Shown here piece by piece: positions 15,534 through 23,928 of a stretch of DNA of 64,000 nt. The translations under genes were made by a program, and so were the position numbers. Under the pieces are notes generated by a model that was given only the letters and a program-made list of their open reading frames with translations, ran no database searches and was not told the DNA's origin. How positions within the stretch are numbered: the stretch's first letter is position 1; each line of letters starts with the position of its first letter. Source of the stretch: a virus; the IMG/VR virus record IMGVR_UViG_3300034101_005931, positions 22,259-86,258 of that record. One strand, given 5' to 3'.

Positions 15534-16271
15534 CTAATATTGTAGATCAAATGTTTTTTCAAACGCTTTATTATCGGCTTTATATGACTCCAGGGATTCT
15601 AAATTAGCGTTTGCAGAATATTGCCAGTGCCAGCTTATTTCATCGGGAACTTTAAAACCAAAAAATTTATATACATCTTTTTGCATATCTACAACTTCTT
15701 TGCCTCTCCAGTTGTGACCCACTGTAACAATACCCGCTTTAATGTTACCTACAATATTACCTTCCTCAAGGCTAGTTTTTCTGTTTTCAATCCAGTTAAG
15801 ACGTTCTATTAATTTTTGATATATACCATTCATTTGACCCCAACGAATAGGACCAAAAAATATAACAGCTGATGAATTAAAAAGTGATTTCGAAATCTTC
15901 CACAACTCGTCCTTTTCATTACCAAAAGAAACCCAGCATCTATGATAACCTGAAGGGTTCTTTTCTTTATCTTTTAAAAGAGCGCCCTTTAATCCACAAG
16001 TATTACCTTCAGCAGATGATACATTACCTACACAAGGAAGTATGTTAAGTGCCGCAGCGTCAACAATTTCACATTTGTTCGAACCTATCCTACTTTGTAT
16101 AAATCGTGCTAGTTGGGTACTTTTTGGTATATCTTCTTTTTTATGATCAGGTCTTGTAGATGTAGTTATAAGCAAAACACGTTTTTCGCCTTCTAGATAA
16201 GCTATAGTTTTCGAAAGGTTAGAGTCAGTAACCTTAGCTTCAGCTATTAAGTAATCTGAAAATTTAAGCAT
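15534..16271 (-). CDS. Flavodoxin-fold NAD(P)H:FMN reductase-like protein with capsid-targeting leader
   Basis: 245 aa. Residues 1-11 MLKFSDYLIAE are nearly the T4 internal-protein leader, with the IAE cleavage site before Ala. The rest is flavodoxin-like: VLLITTSTRPDHKK (phosphate loop), VIFFGPIRWGQMNGIYQKLIERLNW (flavin-side loop, as in NAD(P)H-dependent FMN reductases) and AGIVTVGHNWRGKE. Inference: a redox enzyme carried in the head and delivered on infection. An AATAAATA late box precedes it. Confidence 0.65.
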   Translation of the reverse strand: MLKFSDYLIAEAKVTDSNLSKTIAYLEGEKRVLLITTSTRPDHKKEDIPKSTQLARFIQSRIGSNKCEIVDAAALNILPCVGNVSSAEGNTCGLKGALLKDKEKNPSGYHRCWVSFGNEKDELWKISKSLFNSSAVIFFGPIRWGQMNGIYQKLIERLNWIENRKTSLEEGNIVGNIKAGIVTVGHNWRGKEVVDMQKDVYKFFGFKVPDEISWHWQYSANANLESLESYKADNKAFEKTFDLQY

Positions 16272-16325
16272 ATACCACTAACTATTTATTTAATACTGTA
16301 TAATTATGCAAAGTATGTTTATAGC

Positions 16326-16435
16326 TTATAAACAAAAGCTGCTCCGTATAGTAACGTCAGTGACGTTATAGGACCATTAAATGAGAAGTTAACAGGTAAT
16401 TCAAATGCTGTTAACTGACCAACTGTTGAAGAGCT
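16326..16435. repeat. 110-bp direct repeat, copy 1
   Basis: Identical over all 110 bases to 17712-17821. This copy lies downstream of the lectin-fibre cassette and is read in another frame as the C-terminus of the small gene at 16401. Confidence 0.95.
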
Positions 16436-16625
16436 CGCCCATTCCTTCAAGATCGAGGAGCCATTGCTTCACTCGCAGAGTGATATAACCGTCCTCGTCA
16501 GCTTCCATTTCAGGGGGGAAAATGTGTTTACATCTGCCTGTTTTGATAAGCTCGTCTTCAAAAGCCGTATCGACGGCTTGTTGAAACTCTGGGTATATTT
16601 CTTGATGAATTTTATAAGATTTCAT
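16401..16625 (-). CDS. Small protein linked to the fibre gene, C-terminus altered by the repeat
   Basis: 74 aa; the ATG at 16625 overlaps the fibre-gene stop as ATGA. Acidic, no family recognised; its position after a fibre gene suggests a fibre assembly factor. The last residues (about LFNSWSVNSI) are translated from the 110-bp repeat in a different frame from the original gene, so the native C-terminus was probably replaced. Confidence 0.55.
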   Translation of the reverse strand: MKSYKIHQEIYPEFQQAVDTAFEDELIKTGRCKHIFPPEMEADEDGYITLRVKQWLLDLEGMGELFNSWSVNSI

Positions 16626-17701
16626 AGCGTTATTCCCCATTTAGCGGCAAGGTAATCAATAATTTGGTTAGCAGTTGTTTCATCATGTACAGCACGGTAA
16701 ATCAGAACTTCGGTGTAATTCAAAGCCACAGCTCCCTGTGTTCCGGTGCTATTCGACGCTCCCAACAAAATATCAGACCTATTTGCGGAGGAGGTTCCAA
16801 CACTACCAGACAGGGTTTGATGCGTTTTCTTACTACCAACAATAGCTTCTCCACTATTCCCAACATTGAAACGTGCTGACCAAATGTTATGGTTTGAACC
16901 TGAGCTTTTGGATAAAGTTGAAAGTCTAGATGTTCCGTTGTTAGCACCAATAACCCCCTCAGAAGACCCAATAAACATACCTCTAGGTGCTATTGTGGAG
17001 TTTCCTAGTCGAATAGCGGTTCCAGTTCCCATGTCTGTCCCCACTAAATAGTAAGAGTATTGCTGCGTGAAAGTGGAGAACCCAGAACTTGATAAAACAT
17101 CTCCATTGAAAAACACCGCTTTCCGTCCGTTGACATTAGACTTGAAAACAGGTTGGAGGCTTGCGGAGGATTGGGACAAATTAGGTTTACCGGAAACCAA
17201 GTTGTTCCATTGCGTAACTGTTTCGTCATTTTCCGCAGGGTCATCAACGGTTGTAGCTGTGCGGGTTACAGTTCCATCAGCCCACGTTGCTTGCCAAGGG
17301 TAATCGGTGTCCCCAGAGGCGTAAAAAAAGCTTATAAAAGGGTCGCCCTCATCAGGATTCTCTTGATTTCTTTGCACCCATTGAGAGCCATCCCAATATA
17401 TTTGACTGTTTCCGTTAAAACCTCCTGTCCACTGACGATAATACCTGTTTTTTTCATTTTCTGCCCCCGCTACATCATATACGCCGTTTGATGGAAAGAT
17501 TTGAAACGCAGCCACAACAATACTGGCAGTTTCATCGGTAAAGTTGTTACCAACAAAGTTAAGCACACCCTCGTTAGCATCCAACCAAAGCTCAAGCTCT
17601 GGTAGATCGGTGGGAGAAAAAGGAACTACAGGCGAACCTCCGCCCACAGAAGGTCTACCTATTAGACTCCCTAAACCTAATCCTAAACCTAGTCTTGGCA
17701 T
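16622..17701 (-). CDS. Lectin-like tail-fibre tip protein
   Basis: 359 aa. Gly-rich start (RLGLGLGLGSLIGRP), then LELWLDANEG...VTQWNNLVSG...LQPVFKSNVNGRKAVFFNGD, the signature of concanavalin/LamG-like domains of phage adhesins. Family role: binding cell-surface glycans. The gene is richer in G+C than its neighbours and sits inside a pair of 110-bp repeats, both signs of import. Confidence 0.75.
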   Translation of the reverse strand: MPRLGLGLGLGSLIGRPSVGGGSPVVPFSPTDLPELELWLDANEGVLNFVGNNFTDETASIVVAAFQIFPSNGVYDVAGAENEKNRYYRQWTGGFNGNSQIYWDGSQWVQRNQENPDEGDPFISFFYASGDTDYPWQATWADGTVTRTATTVDDPAENDETVTQWNNLVSGKPNLSQSSASLQPVFKSNVNGRKAVFFNGDVLSSSGFSTFTQQYSYYLVGTDMGTGTAIRLGNSTIAPRGMFIGSSEGVIGANNGTSRLSTLSKSSGSNHNIWSARFNVGNSGEAIVGSKKTHQTLSGSVGTSSANRSDILLGASNSTGTQGAVALNYTEVLIYRAVHDETTANQIIDYLAAKWGITL

Positions 17702-17704
17702 ATT

Positions 17705-18253
17705 TTAGAGTTTATAAACAAAAGCTGCTCCGTATAGTAACGTCAGTGACGTTATAGGACCATTAAATGAGAAGTTAACAGGTAATTCAAATGCTGTTAA
17801 CTGACCAACTGTTGAAGAGCTAGCAGATATAGCAGATATTTTAGCAGCTGAGACAATCTGAACTGTTGTAAAATTACCAGTGGTTGTTTGCCCACCGATA
17901 ATAAAATTAAAACCACCTTGACCTAGCTGCGCGTCGAGACGTGATGAAATAGTATTAAGAAGTGTGTTCGAACGAATTACTAAATTTTCAACATCAGATA
18001 AATTAACGTTAATGTCACTAGCGGACAACGAAACAGTAATATCACTTGCGTTGGTGAGATGTGTGAGAACTGCATACTTAGGATAAACATCTACAGCTGA
18101 ATAAGTCGGTGTACCTGTATTACCAGGAAAAGCAGAAGATCGATCATAATAACCAACCCTTGTTACAGATATAGCAGGGTAATTGGTATCATTTAATGGA
18201 AATTGCTTAAATTTACCGGATTCAGCGGTTTGGTACGCGGTTATAATGGCCAT
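17705..18253 (-). CDS. Virion protein, paralogue of the 568-aa protein
   Basis: 182 aa. Its first 90 residues (YPAISVTRVGYYD, TPTYSAVDVYPKYAVLTHLTN) match the N-terminus of the protein at 18788, pointing to a shared attachment domain with different distal parts. A TTTAATAAATAT late box precedes the ATG. The last 110 bases of the gene region are repeated at 16326. Confidence 0.7.
   Translation of the reverse strand: MAIITAYQTAESGKFKQFPLNDTNYPAISVTRVGYYDRSSAFPGNTGTPTYSAVDVYPKYAVLTHLTNASDITVSLSASDINVNLSDVENLVIRSNTLLNTISSRLDAQLGQGGFNFIIGGQTTTGNFTTVQIVSAAKISAISASSSTVGQLTAFELPVNFSFNGPITSLTLLYGAAFVYKL
17712..17821. repeat. 110-bp direct repeat, copy 2 (within the 182-aa gene)
   Basis: Perfect copy of 16326-16435. 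Here it encodes the native C-terminus of the virion protein. The repeats are 1,386 bp apart and enclose the fibre cassette. Confidence 0.95.
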
Positions 18254-18323
18254 ATGAATATTTATTAAACAGTTGCTATTTTTATAAATATCTCTATACT
18301 TACATTAAGTTCTTTAAAAATTT

Positions 18324-18776
18324 GGGGGTGTACTGGTTTCGACCTGAAACAGAAACTAAAAACGCATGTAGAGGTTGGTCAGCTGGCCTCTTAAAAAGCA
18401 GACCGAAAAATTAAGAGCAGATAATACTGACTCCATCTTGGCTGAAGCCGAGTACATATTCAACAACGCTTCCGAGTTTCTCGGAGAGGTTGAAGAAGAG
18501 TATCTCTTAGCAGCTTAAGGTCCTTTAACTCAGACCCTCTAAGAGTTAATTGATAACAGAGGAAGTTAGATTGTTGGTAGTTCTAATGTAACAACAAAAT
18601 ATCAACCGTATATAGATTGCGATAATGTCTATAGGCAGACTAAAAACTCGGTTAGTGTCACCAAGCAGCCTAAAGTCTTCGTTACCGTATGGTGGCTGAA
18701 ATGCTGAAGATACTAAAACATGTAGACCTTTTAGTCTATGGATTCAGGGACAGGGGTTCAACTCCCCTCATCTCCA
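18324..18776 (+). ncRNA. ssrA: tmRNA (transfer-messenger RNA)
   Basis: tmRNA rescues stalled ribosomes and tags the nascent peptide. The ends form an alanine-type tRNA domain: acceptor GGGGGTG/CATCTCC with the G3-U70 pair, and a T-arm with loop TTCAACT. The 5' part has the typical GGTTTCGACCTG. The tag frame reads in phase from GCA (18417) to TAA (18516-18518), ending YLLAA: 33 codons, long for a tag. Total length about 453 nt. Known in some phages (for example mycobacteriophage Bxz1). It lies alone on the plus strand between two paralogous virion genes. Confidence 0.93.
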
Positions 18777-18787
18777 CTTTTTAACTA

Positions 18788-20494
18788 TTATCTACTAATC
18801 TCTTCCCAATCCATGGATGCAAACATTCCAGTTGTACCACTAGAACTATTAACAGCCGCAACTAATGTGAGTTCGTAAGGAGTGCTAGTAAAATAATTTC
18901 TTTCCAATTGAAATTTAAAGAGAGCTTCTTTTAGAATATCAACAGAAGGAGAACTTTGATTGTTGGAACTCACATACCCACTAGCTAAAATTCTTCCTCC
19001 TGAAAAACTTGTACCTGTGGTATTATATTGCACTGCACTATCTGGTCCAGCACTCAACCACTGTCCTCCTGTTGTTGTTCCAGATGCTATAACTTGCCAA
19101 TTATAGTTTTTACCATCCCCATCTCCTAAAATAGATAATGCTGTCAATATAATAATAGCATCTAATCTATCTGTTCTTAATTTAATTGAAATGATCGGAT
19201 AATACGTATTTGCAGCCGCAAAGGTTATTGGTGCATTAATTGGAATAGATATAGCTTGTTGTAATCCACGAAGTTCATAACCACCTTCAGATATTACAGT
19301 AGAACATACTTGTTTTAACGTTTTGGGAACGTTTGTTGCTGCCTTATTAGTGATCTCATATCTCAGAGGCAAAGATGCTGTAGTAATATAAGTTGAATCA
19401 ATAAGATTAGCATGATGGAATGAATGACAAACAATAAATTTACCATTGATAACAAACCCTGTTCTTACTGTTCCTACACCAAGCCATTCAATATCAGCCC
19501 ACAAAATTTGTGCTTTAGTAATATCTAAAGTAAATCCTGAAGGTCCAGTTCCATCTAACTTATCACCATTCCATGCTGATACAGGAACAATATTTTCTGA
19601 AGAAGGAGAACCATTAACTAATGTTCTTTCAACAAAGCTCATTACACCATCATTTAATTGAAAATAGATACCATTATCTTGTCCAAAGTACCCAACTCTC
19701 TGTCTCAAATTTGTAGCAGAAGAAGCCATGACAAATGTATTCATTACGAGCAATGACTTACCTGGTTGATAGGAAAATACTTTTGTTGTTTCTCTAATAA
19801 CAGAAGCACCTGATAACCCAGTTACATTCAGTTCCATCAACCCTTGATTTTGATTAAAGGTATATGAAGCGCTTACAGCAGTTAAAGATGCCCAAAGGTT
19901 ATTGTCTCTATATCTATGACTTGAATCAAATAAAGTCATAGGAGAAGATATTCTTAATCTTCCAAATGCATCAAGCTGAGTAGGTTCAGGTGTTGTTACA
20001 GCGTTGATGGTATTGAGAATATTGACAGCTGTGACTGGGTTGAGAACGGTAACCGCACCAGACACAGCTATTTTATTGTTTAATAAAGTATAGTATACAT
20101 CATCAACGGCAGATGCGGTATCAAATGTATTTTTCTCTAAGTCATCAACATATGTAGAAATACCAGAGAGCTGAAAACTTTGCAATAATGTAAAAGCATT
20201 ATTTGTTGATATTAATGTTTCTATCTCGTCTAACTCTATATTAACCTGACCAGCACTTAATGATACGCTAATATCTTCTGGATTTGTTATATGTGATAAA
20301 ACTGCGTATTTCGGGTAAATGTCTACAGCAGAGTATGTAGGATTGCCTGTATTAGCGGGAAAAGCTGCAGAATCGTCATAATAACCTATCCTTGTTACAG
20401 ATATAGCAGGAAATCTGCTATCATCTTGAATTTCAATAAATTTACTATATTCTACTGTTTTAGAGTTACGGATAATGTTAGGACTATTTGACAT
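18788..20494 (-). CDS. Large virion protein, probably fibre or baseplate-linked
   Basis: 568 aa. Residues 1-95 are shared with the 182-aa protein at 17705. The remainder is beta-rich with RLRISSPMTLFDSSHRY and repeated GYFGQDNG/SFVERT-type segments, a layout common in structural proteins of large phages. A TAATAAAT late box overlaps the start. Exact virion location not known. Confidence 0.65.
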   Translation of the reverse strand: MSNSPNIIRNSKTVEYSKFIEIQDDSRFPAISVTRIGYYDDSAAFPANTGNPTYSAVDIYPKYAVLSHITNPEDISVSLSAGQVNIELDEIETLISTNNAFTLLQSFQLSGISTYVDDLEKNTFDTASAVDDVYYTLLNNKIAVSGAVTVLNPVTAVNILNTINAVTTPEPTQLDAFGRLRISSPMTLFDSSHRYRDNNLWASLTAVSASYTFNQNQGLMELNVTGLSGASVIRETTKVFSYQPGKSLLVMNTFVMASSATNLRQRVGYFGQDNGIYFQLNDGVMSFVERTLVNGSPSSENIVPVSAWNGDKLDGTGPSGFTLDITKAQILWADIEWLGVGTVRTGFVINGKFIVCHSFHHANLIDSTYITTASLPLRYEITNKAATNVPKTLKQVCSTVISEGGYELRGLQQAISIPINAPITFAAANTYYPIISIKLRTDRLDAIIILTALSILGDGDGKNYNWQVIASGTTTGGQWLSAGPDSAVQYNTTGTSFSGGRILASGYVSSNNQSSPSVDILKEALFKFQLERNYFTSTPYELTLVAAVNSSSGTTGMFASMDWEEISR

Positions 20495-20506
20495 TTATTA
20501 AAATAT

Positions 20507-20662
20507 TTATTTAACCCTCCTAGGTGAACCTCGTAAACTTCTACTAGTAAATACCTGAACATGCGGTTGGTTTTTTTCGTTTTTACGTTTTTGAAGCTGT
20601 TTGACAATAAACAACAAAAGAAAACTCGCAATTACAATTATAGAAGCTATAATAATTTCCAT
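20507..20662 (-). CDS. Small single-pass membrane protein
   Basis: 51 aa. One N-terminal helix (IIIASIIVIASFLLLFIV) and a basic cytoplasmic tail (KQLQKRKNEK, RSLRGSPRRVK). Function unknown. Confidence 0.6.
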   Translation of the reverse strand: MEIIIASIIVIASFLLLFIVKQLQKRKNEKNQPHVQVFTSRSLRGSPRRVK

Positions 20663-20699
20663 AGATAATTAATTACTCAGTAGTTTGTTTTAATCACGT

Positions 20700-21509
20700 A
20701 TGAAAGTTGCCTGTTGCTCTACTCTTAATGATTTATATTTTGAGGGATTTATTACATTTTATTATAGCTTAATTCATCACAACCCGGGGTTCAATTTACC
20801 GTATTATATTTTTACTTGGGGCGAGCTGTCTAATAAAAATATATCTAAATTAAAAGATATTTACGATAAGTTCATTATTAAAGATATACGTAATGAACAG
20901 TACGACGGTGTACAGTATAGTGAAAAATGGAGAACATGGAATATTAATTGCATTAATAGATTTGAAATTTTTACATTAGAAGAATATGATAGACTTATTT
21001 TCTTAGATGCTGATATGTTAGTTCTTGGTAATGTAAAAGAATTATTTGAAATTGATGTAGAGTTTGGTGCATGTACAATTGCACTAAATAGCGAAATAGA
21101 TCACCCGAGTAAGTATAATAAAGCTTTGAAATCTTTTGACGGAGGCCTGATGATAATTGGGAAAAAATATCTTTGTAAAAACACAGTAGAAGACCTGATT
21201 AAAATAGCTAAACAAAAGAAATGGACGAGTGATGAACCTATACTAAATGTTTTTTTTGATAATACTAAAACTACATTTTTACCTAAAAAATACAACACAC
21301 TCACAACAGAAATTACAAACGATAATTTAAAGGATAGTTTAATAATACAATACGTAGGAGTAAAAAAACCATGGCTAGGTAAAACACTAGAAGATAGACA
21401 TGATACTTTTAATTTACAAAGATTAAATAGCAGAACTCTAGCCATTAAAGTAGATATGTTATATCAATTATACTATAAAAAAGCTATAGCAGCATATGGA
21501 ATTGGATAA
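20700..21509 (+). CDS. GT8-like glycosyltransferase, copy 1
   Basis: 269 aa. VACCSTLNDLYFEGF at the nucleotide-sugar end, the DxD site LIFLDADMLVLGN, and SFDGGLMIIGKKY match GT-A enzymes of family 8 (glycogenin/galactosyltransferase type). Overlaps its duplicate at 21496 by 14 bases. Donor and acceptor unknown; virion or host surface glycans are possible. Confidence 0.8.
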   Translation: MKVACCSTLNDLYFEGFITFYYSLIHHNPGFNLPYYIFTWGELSNKNISKLKDIYDKFIIKDIRNEQYDGVQYSEKWRTWNINCINRFEIFTLEEYDRLIFLDADMLVLGNVKELFEIDVEFGACTIALNSEIDHPSKYNKALKSFDGGLMIIGKKYLCKNTVEDLIKIAKQKKWTSDEPILNVFFDNTKTTFLPKKYNTLTTEITNDNLKDSLIIQYVGVKKPWLGKTLEDRHDTFNLQRLNSRTLAIKVDMLYQLYYKKAIAAYGIG

Positions 21510-22347
21510 AAAAATAGCGTGTTGTTCTACACTTAATGATTTATACTTCGAGGGGTTTTTAACATTTTTCGAAAGTCTAAAGACACATAACCCAAAGTTT
21601 AATTTACCGTATTATATTTTTGCATGGGGTGATTTAAGTTCAAAAAATATTGAATATCTGCACAACCTATACACTAACTTTGAAATTAAAAATATTGATA
21701 ACACAAAATATGATGGTGTAAAATATAGTACAAGATTTCGTGATTGGAATATTAATTGTGTAAATCGATTTGAAATTTTGTCTCTTTCAGATTATGATAG
21801 AGTTATATTTTTTGATGTTGATATGCTTATTATTAAAAATCTCGACGAGCTTTTTCAATTTGATGGTGATTTCTGTGCTTGTGAAGAGCCTAAGGATATA
21901 TTAATTGATCATCCGGCTGTTTTTAATCAATCGTTGAAAACGTTTAATGGCGGTTTAATGCTTTTTTCGAAAAAGTATCTTAATAAAGAAACGCAAGACG
22001 GCTTAATAAGCATTGCCCTTCAAAAAAAATGGTCAAGCGATGAACCTATTCTCAATACGTTTTTTACAAATGATAAAGTTACATTTCTCCCTGACACATA
22101 TCTTGTTACTATGCATGGTATAACAGAGAAAACATTTTCTTCTGCCAAAATTTTACATTTCGTAGGCGAAAAAAAACCCTGGAATAAAGGAGGTTTACCC
22201 GACAAATATGACCGAAATTGTGTAAGAGGTTTGGTTGATAAAACCCTTTTATTTAAAGTTGATTTAAAATACCGACAATACTATAATAAGGCTATTAAAA
22301 AATTTAATGAATATAAAGAAAATTCTTGTAATTGTACCTCACGGTGA
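21496..22347 (+). CDS. GT8-like glycosyltransferase, copy 2
   Basis: 283 aa, clearly a tandem duplicate of the previous gene (same IACCSTLNDLYFEGF start, NINCVNRFEIL and FNGGLMLFSKKY). The metal motif is DVD (FFDVDMLI) instead of DAD. Overlaps the PIG-L gene by 41 bases, which suggests a coupled set. Confidence 0.8.
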   Translation: MELDKKIACCSTLNDLYFEGFLTFFESLKTHNPKFNLPYYIFAWGDLSSKNIEYLHNLYTNFEIKNIDNTKYDGVKYSTRFRDWNINCVNRFEILSLSDYDRVIFFDVDMLIIKNLDELFQFDGDFCACEEPKDILIDHPAVFNQSLKTFNGGLMLFSKKYLNKETQDGLISIALQKKWSSDEPILNTFFTNDKVTFLPDTYLVTMHGITEKTFSSAKILHFVGEKKPWNKGGLPDKYDRNCVRGLVDKTLLFKVDLKYRQYYNKAIKKFNEYKENSCNCTSR

Positions 22348-22960
22348 TGATGAAATATTACTATGTGGAGGAACGATTCATAAATTTGCGAAACAAGGAC
22401 ACGAGATACATATTGCCTTTGTTAGACAGCCACACGACGAAAGAACTGCAAAACAACTCGAAACAACGAAAAAAGTAAAAACGCATTTAAGAATAAAAGA
22501 AACGTACTACTTAAATTTAACTGAAGAGGAAACTGCAAATAATTTTCTTAAACTAAAATGCAAGGTAGAAGATGTTATAAGTACCATAAGACCTGAAATA
22601 ATCTTTACCACTTTCTACGGCGACAATCATCAGGATCATCAAAATTTATTTAAAGCTGTATCAGTAGCATGTCGTCATCATAATGCACCGTTTGTAAAGC
22701 AAATTTATGTAGGTGAGGTCTGCTCTTCTACAGAACAAAACATAGGTCCAGATAAGTTTAATCCAACTGTCTACATTCCTCTATCCATTGATGATATTAC
22801 TGCAAAAATATTAGCAATGGAAGCATATAAAACAGAGAGAAGAGATCATCCGCATGCAAGATCAGGAGAAAATATATCAGCTCTTGCAACGTTTAGAGGT
22901 GCACGTATTAATGAAAAATACGCGGAAGCGTTTATGTGTTTAAAGTTAGTTTGGGATTAG
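22307..22960 (+). CDS. PIG-L / LmbE-family N-acetylglucosaminyl deacetylase
   Basis: 217 aa. Zinc-site motifs are intact: PHGDDEILLCGGT and GDNHQDHQNL. The family removes acetyl from GlcNAc moieties of lipids, mycothiol or polymers. Coupled by overlap to two glycosyltransferases, so a sugar added by them is the likely substrate (inference). Confidence 0.85.
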   Translation: MNIKKILVIVPHGDDEILLCGGTIHKFAKQGHEIHIAFVRQPHDERTAKQLETTKKVKTHLRIKETYYLNLTEEETANNFLKLKCKVEDVISTIRPEIIFTTFYGDNHQDHQNLFKAVSVACRHHNAPFVKQIYVGEVCSSTEQNIGPDKFNPTVYIPLSIDDITAKILAMEAYKTERRDHPHARSGENISALATFRGARINEKYAEAFMCLKLVWD

Positions 22961-23430
22961 AGTAGTGCTGCTTGAAAGTGCATCCAATCATAGTTTTTCA
23001 GTCTACCTAGACTGACCCACCCTTCACTTTCTACGATTTTCCAAAAAGCTTCATATTCCTTTTTCGCGAAAACAGCTCTATCTCTTCCCCACTTTAAACG
23101 GTTTCTATCTGGATCTAGATCTACAGCAGCGCCCCAAGAATGTATTGACCAAGCTGAACCTCCGCGCATTTTACGAACGTTAACACAACCACCAAAGCTA
23201 TTAAGTTTAAGCTTTTGAATATCTTTTAAACCATATGTTTTAAGGGTTTGTTCGAAAATAGTATGTAATGATTCTGCACATTTTTTATTACATGATATTT
23301 TTTTAACTTTAGCTGATTGATCCCATGCTAGATACATTTCATAAGGAAGTTGTATCTGTGTCATGTTTTCTCCGACAGGACCATAAAAGGCTGTCATTGA
23401 TGTAAATCCTTGTTTTGGCCACTTATTCAT
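22957..23430 (-). CDS. Endolysin: M15-type D-Ala/L-Ala-D-Glu peptidase
   Basis: 157 aa, no signal peptide. Zinc motif IHSWGAAVDLD gives His97 and Asp104, and WMHF gives His152, the M15/VanY arrangement. It cuts peptide bridges of peptidoglycan. Overlaps the holin-like gene by 8 bases, forming a lysis cassette. Ends tail-to-tail with the PIG-L gene. Confidence 0.82.
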   Translation of the reverse strand: MNKWPKQGFTSMTAFYGPVGENMTQIQLPYEMYLAWDQSAKVKKISCNKKCAESLHTIFEQTLKTYGLKDIQKLKLNSFGGCVNVRKMRGGSAWSIHSWGAAVDLDPDRNRLKWGRDRAVFAKKEYEAFWKIVESEGWVSLGRLKNYDWMHFQAALL

Positions 23431-23893
23431 ATGGTTGTTCCTCTACCCACTCTATAGGTGCATAAGAGAGGTCATCTTTATACTTTTCAGCGTATATTTG
23501 TATAATTGTTTCTTGAACCTCTTCTTTTGCGTATTGTATTTCACCTTTTAATGCAGTGTTTGATTCTGTATTATATTTAAAATCAATGGCTGCTTGTAGA
23601 CCGAGATATGCAGATATAATGATTGCAAAAATTTTAATTGTTTCTACGAATATTGTCACAAATGGTGTGGTAATTGTTGGAAGCGGTGCTGTTAAAAATA
23701 AGATAAAAGTACTTACTCCAAAAAAAGCCAACAACATTAAGATGGAGCTAAAAACCACAAAAAACTTTTTACTTCTTAAGAAGTTAATAGACTTCATCTC
23801 TTCAATATATTGAAGAGGGGTGTTAGGTGGTACTTTATTGTGACTTAACATAGCCGCTAACGATTGTCCTATTAATGCTAGTCTATCCCACAT
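23423..23893 (-). CDS. Holin-like membrane protein
   Basis: 156 aa. Two strong transmembrane helices (about residues 44-67 and 77-100) with a polar C-terminal tail rich in Glu. Gene order holin then endolysin supports the assignment; no family motif was recognised. Confidence 0.6.
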   Translation of the reverse strand: MWDRLALIGQSLAAMLSHNKVPPNTPLQYIEEMKSINFLRSKKFFVVFSSILMLLAFFGVSTFILFLTAPLPTITTPFVTIFVETIKIFAIIISAYLGLQAAIDFKYNTESNTALKGEIQYAKEEVQETIIQIYAEKYKDDLSYAPIEWVEEQPYE

Positions 23894-23928
23894 ATATAAC
23901 TATTTAGTCAAATGAATAAGTAATATTA

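Noticed and set aside
16326-17821. Insertion-sequence or transposon interpretation of the 110-bp repeats
   Set aside because: No transposase or terminal inverted repeats are present; the insert is a fibre gene pair, so homologous recombination is more likely.
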